Shown piece after piece: positions 62,333-64,000 of a stretch of 64,000 nucleotides of DNA. The stretch is from Falsiroseomonas sp050563525. GTDB taxonomy: Bacteria > Pseudomonadota > Alphaproteobacteria > Acetobacterales > Acetobacteraceae. The stretch covers positions 496,001-560,000 of the forward strand of contig NZ_JBNXUN010000002.1 of the NCBI RefSeq assembly GCF_050563525.1. The letters run 5' to 3'. Every line of letters starts with the position of its first letter. Position 1 is the first letter of the stretch. The translations under genes and the position numbers were made by a program. Under the pieces are notes generated by a model. That model did not search any database and was not told where the DNA came from. It saw nothing but the letters and a program-made list of their open reading frames with translations.

Positions 62333-63361
62333 ATGGTTGCGGAGCGACTGGCGGCGCTGCGGGCGCGTTTTGCGGCCACTGGCGGGACGGAAACCGAGGA
62401 CCCGCTGTTCCGCCGCATCATCGCAAGCCAGTTCACCGGGGACCGCCGCGCCTGGCCGTTTTCCGGCCTCGCCACCTTCTGCGGCGCGCCCTTCCAACCG
62501 GATGCCTTCACCAGCCCGCCCGAGATCGGCCTGGTCGGGGTGCCGATGGACCTTGGCGTGACCAACCGCGCCGGCGCCCGGCTCGGCCCGCGCGCGATCC
62601 GCGCCGTGGAGCGAATCGGGCCGTATGAGCCCGCCCTGCACATGGCGCCGCTGACCGAGGCGCGGGTGGCCGATATCGGCGACGTGCCCATGGCCTCCCG
62701 CTTCTCGCTGGAGTCGTGTCACGCGGACATCGAGGCGTATTTCCGGGCGCTGCGCACGGCCGGCATCCGAACCGTGGCAGCCGGCGGCGACCATTCGATC
62801 AGCCTGCCGATCCTGAAGGCGCTCGGCGAGGGACGTCCCCTCGGCATGGTGCATATCGACGCGCATGCCGACACCGGCGGCGAGTATGAGGGCACCCGCT
62901 TCCACCATGGCGGCCCGTTCCGCCAGGCGGTGCTGGAAGGCGTGCTGGACCCGGACCGGACCATCCAGATCGGCATCCGCGGCGGCGCCGGCTACCTCTG
63001 GGAATTCTCCACCGCCAGCGGCATGACGCTGATCCCCATGCACGAAGTTTCCGCCATGGGCATCCCGGCGGTGCTGCAACGGATGCGGCAGGTGGCGACC
63101 GGGCCCATCTACGTCTCCTTCGACGTGGACGCGGTCGATCCCGGCTTCGCGCCCGGCACCGGCACGCCGGAAGTCGGCGGGCTTGCGCCGTGGCAGGTGC
63201 TGGAACTGCTGCGCGGCCTGGCGGGGCTCGACGTGGTCGGCGGCGACGTGGTGGAGGTGGCGCCGCAATACGATGCCGGCACCGCCACCGCGCAGATCGG
63301 CGCGCAGATGATGTTTCAGCTATTGTGCCTGCTGGTGCGGGCACCGTCCTTCCGGACCTGA
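62333..63361 (+). CDS. agmatinase/guanidino-acid hydrolase family ureohydrolase
   Basis: A 342-residue binuclear manganese (or nickel) ureohydrolase releasing urea from a guanidino compound. The metal ligands are AAGGDHSISLPI, VHIDAHADTGG and SFDVDAVDPGFAPGTGTPE. The N-terminal extension of about 60 residues before EIGLVGVPMDLGV is longer than in E. coli SpeB and is like that of guanidinobutyrase, guanidinopropionase and guanidine hydrolase groups, so agmatine is only one option. GGGAGG lies ten bases upstream of ATG 62333. A terminator-bearing leader precedes it. Confidence 0.9.
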   Translation: MVAERLAALRARFAATGGTETEDPLFRRIIASQFTGDRRAWPFSGLATFCGAPFQPDAFTSPPEIGLVGVPMDLGVTNRAGARLGPRAIRAVERIGPYEPALHMAPLTEARVADIGDVPMASRFSLESCHADIEAYFRALRTAGIRTVAAGGDHSISLPILKALGEGRPLGMVHIDAHADTGGEYEGTRFHHGGPFRQAVLEGVLDPDRTIQIGIRGGAGYLWEFSTASGMTLIPMHEVSAMGIPAVLQRMRQVATGPIYVSFDVDAVDPGFAPGTGTPEVGGLAPWQVLELLRGLAGLDVVGGDVVEVAPQYDAGTATAQIGAQMMFQLLCLLVRAPSFRT

Positions 63362-63471
63362 ATCGCCGGCCGGGCGCCCTTCTACTGGCGATTCCGGCCT
63401 GTTAGAGTGGCAACCCGCGCGGGGCGGGCAAGAGGTCGGCCGGTCGCCGCCATTTCGGGAATCCAGGGACC
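63362..63471 (+). other. gap upstream of dnaN
   Basis: 110 bases containing CGATTCCGGCCTGTTAGAGTG (63389-63409 region), whose GTTAGAGT could be part of a -10 element, and CAGGGAC just before dnaN as a weak ribosome site. No gene. Confidence 0.3.
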
Positions 63472-64000
63472 ATGAAATTCACGGTGGACCGGGCGGTGAT
63501 GCTCAAGGCGCTCGCGCATGTGCAGAGCGTGGTCGAACGTCGCAACACCATCCCCATCCTCGCCAACATCCTGCTGGAAGCCCGCGAGGGTGGCCTGCGA
63601 CTGACCGCGACGGACATGGAGATCGCGGTGGTGGAGGACGTGCCCGGCGTCAGCGTCACCCGCGCCGGCCGCACCACCGCGCCGGCCGCGACCCTGTTCG
63701 AGCTGGTCCGCAAGCTGCCGGACAGCGCGAAGCTCGAATTGGACCACCCCGGCGGCGACGCGCAGATGACGCTGCGGGCGGGGCGCTTCGACGCCAAGCT
63801 CTCGGTGCTGCCGGTGGAGGATTTCCCCTCCATGACCGAGGGCAAGCTGCCGCATAAATTCGCCATCGGCGCCGCCATGCTGCGCGGCCTGATCGACAGT
63901 ACGCGCTTCGCGATCTCCACCGAGGAAACGCGCTACTACCTGAACGGCATCTACATCCACGCCACCGAATCCGGCGGCACCAAGGTTCTGCGGGCGGTCG
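63472..64000 (+). CDS. dnaN: DNA polymerase III subunit beta (sliding clamp), 5' part
   Basis: The first 176 codons of the clamp that tethers polymerase III to DNA; the window ends inside the gene. MKFTVDRAVMLKALAHVQSV, RRNTIPILANILLEA and LRLTATDMEIAVVE are typical of domain 1, and VLPVEDFPSMTEG plus STRFAISTEETRYYLNGIYI of the domain 1-2 region. It begins after a 110-base gap downstream of the ureohydrolase. dnaA is not in the window. Confidence 0.96.
   Translation, partial: MKFTVDRAVMLKALAHVQSVVERRNTIPILANILLEAREGGLRLTATDMEIAVVEDVPGVSVTRAGRTTAPAATLFELVRKLPDSAKLELDHPGGDAQMTLRAGRFDAKLSVLPVEDFPSMTEGKLPHKFAIGAAMLRGLIDSTRFAISTEETRYYLNGIYIHATESGGTKVLRAV

Overview
The window is a very GC-rich (about 70% by eye), densely packed bacterial chromosome segment. 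Gene neighbourhoods (maeB / mutS-glnD, hemE / ppsR-maf, Tim44-like / mltA, accD-folC, an ECF41 sigma factor, dnaN) and codon usage point to an alphaproteobacterium, most likely Acetobacteraceae (Roseomonas-like). I see no tRNA, rRNA, prophage, insertion sequence or CRISPR array. Many genes overlap by 1-4 bases (GTGA, ATGA, TGATG), so translational coupling is common.

Layout. 1-2820: mug uracil glycosylase, a UMF1-type transporter and a metallo-beta-lactamase-fold hydrolase in one coupled run. 3049-4718: a Tat-type lipoprotein with five Asp/Gly/Arg-rich repeats, coupled to a JmjC (ROX-like) oxygenase. 4834-7321: a small NTF2-like protein, an Fsr-like efflux pump and a divergent AraC regulator. 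7296-14267: the most unusual region, eight minus-strand genes plus one plus-strand gene, nearly all envelope proteins of unknown function. It contains a beta-carbonic-anhydrase-like protein, a DUF6524 membrane protein, a bestrophin-like DUF4239 protein, a PstS-like binding protein and a helical domain present twice. 14366-16694: an ECF41 sigma factor operon (NmrA-like oxidoreductase with a one-base frameshift, GST, sigma factor) preceded by a sequence matching the ECF41 promoter. 16761-19519: dihydropyrimidinase-type hydrolase, a hairpin-rich intergenic block and oxyR.

19698-33310: accD-folC, an NCS2 permease with an extra C-terminal domain, a PQQ-type sugar dehydrogenase, manC, trpS, an AEC transporter with its XRE-cupin regulator, a bactofilin, an EI24 protein and a PfkB-family sugar/adenosine kinase. 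33551-39161: typA with a clear terminator, an RTX-repeat protein carrying an N-terminal double-glycine leader, an AbrB-like tandem protein, an AmpG-like transporter and a DUF486 protein. 39158-45547: maf-ppsR diverging from hemE across a region with DnaA-box-like sites (candidate replication origin), then mltA, a Tim44-like protein and a phosphatase / DUF4410 lipoprotein pair whose 3' ends share a 26-bp triplicate repeat. 45637-55143: glnD, mutS, maeB, DUF488, FkbM methyltransferase. 55163-64000: LysR with a divergent NTF2-like target, GH65 phosphorylase facing a beta-phosphoglucomutase, a Bug-type binding protein, a PuuD-like hydrolase, a structured leader with terminator ahead of an agmatinase-family ureohydrolase, and the start of dnaN.

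Functionally most of the window is housekeeping. The accessory interest lies in the 7.3-14.3 kb envelope cluster, the repeat-lipoprotein/oxygenase pair, the ECF41 regulon, the double-glycine RTX protein and the structured leader before the ureohydrolase.
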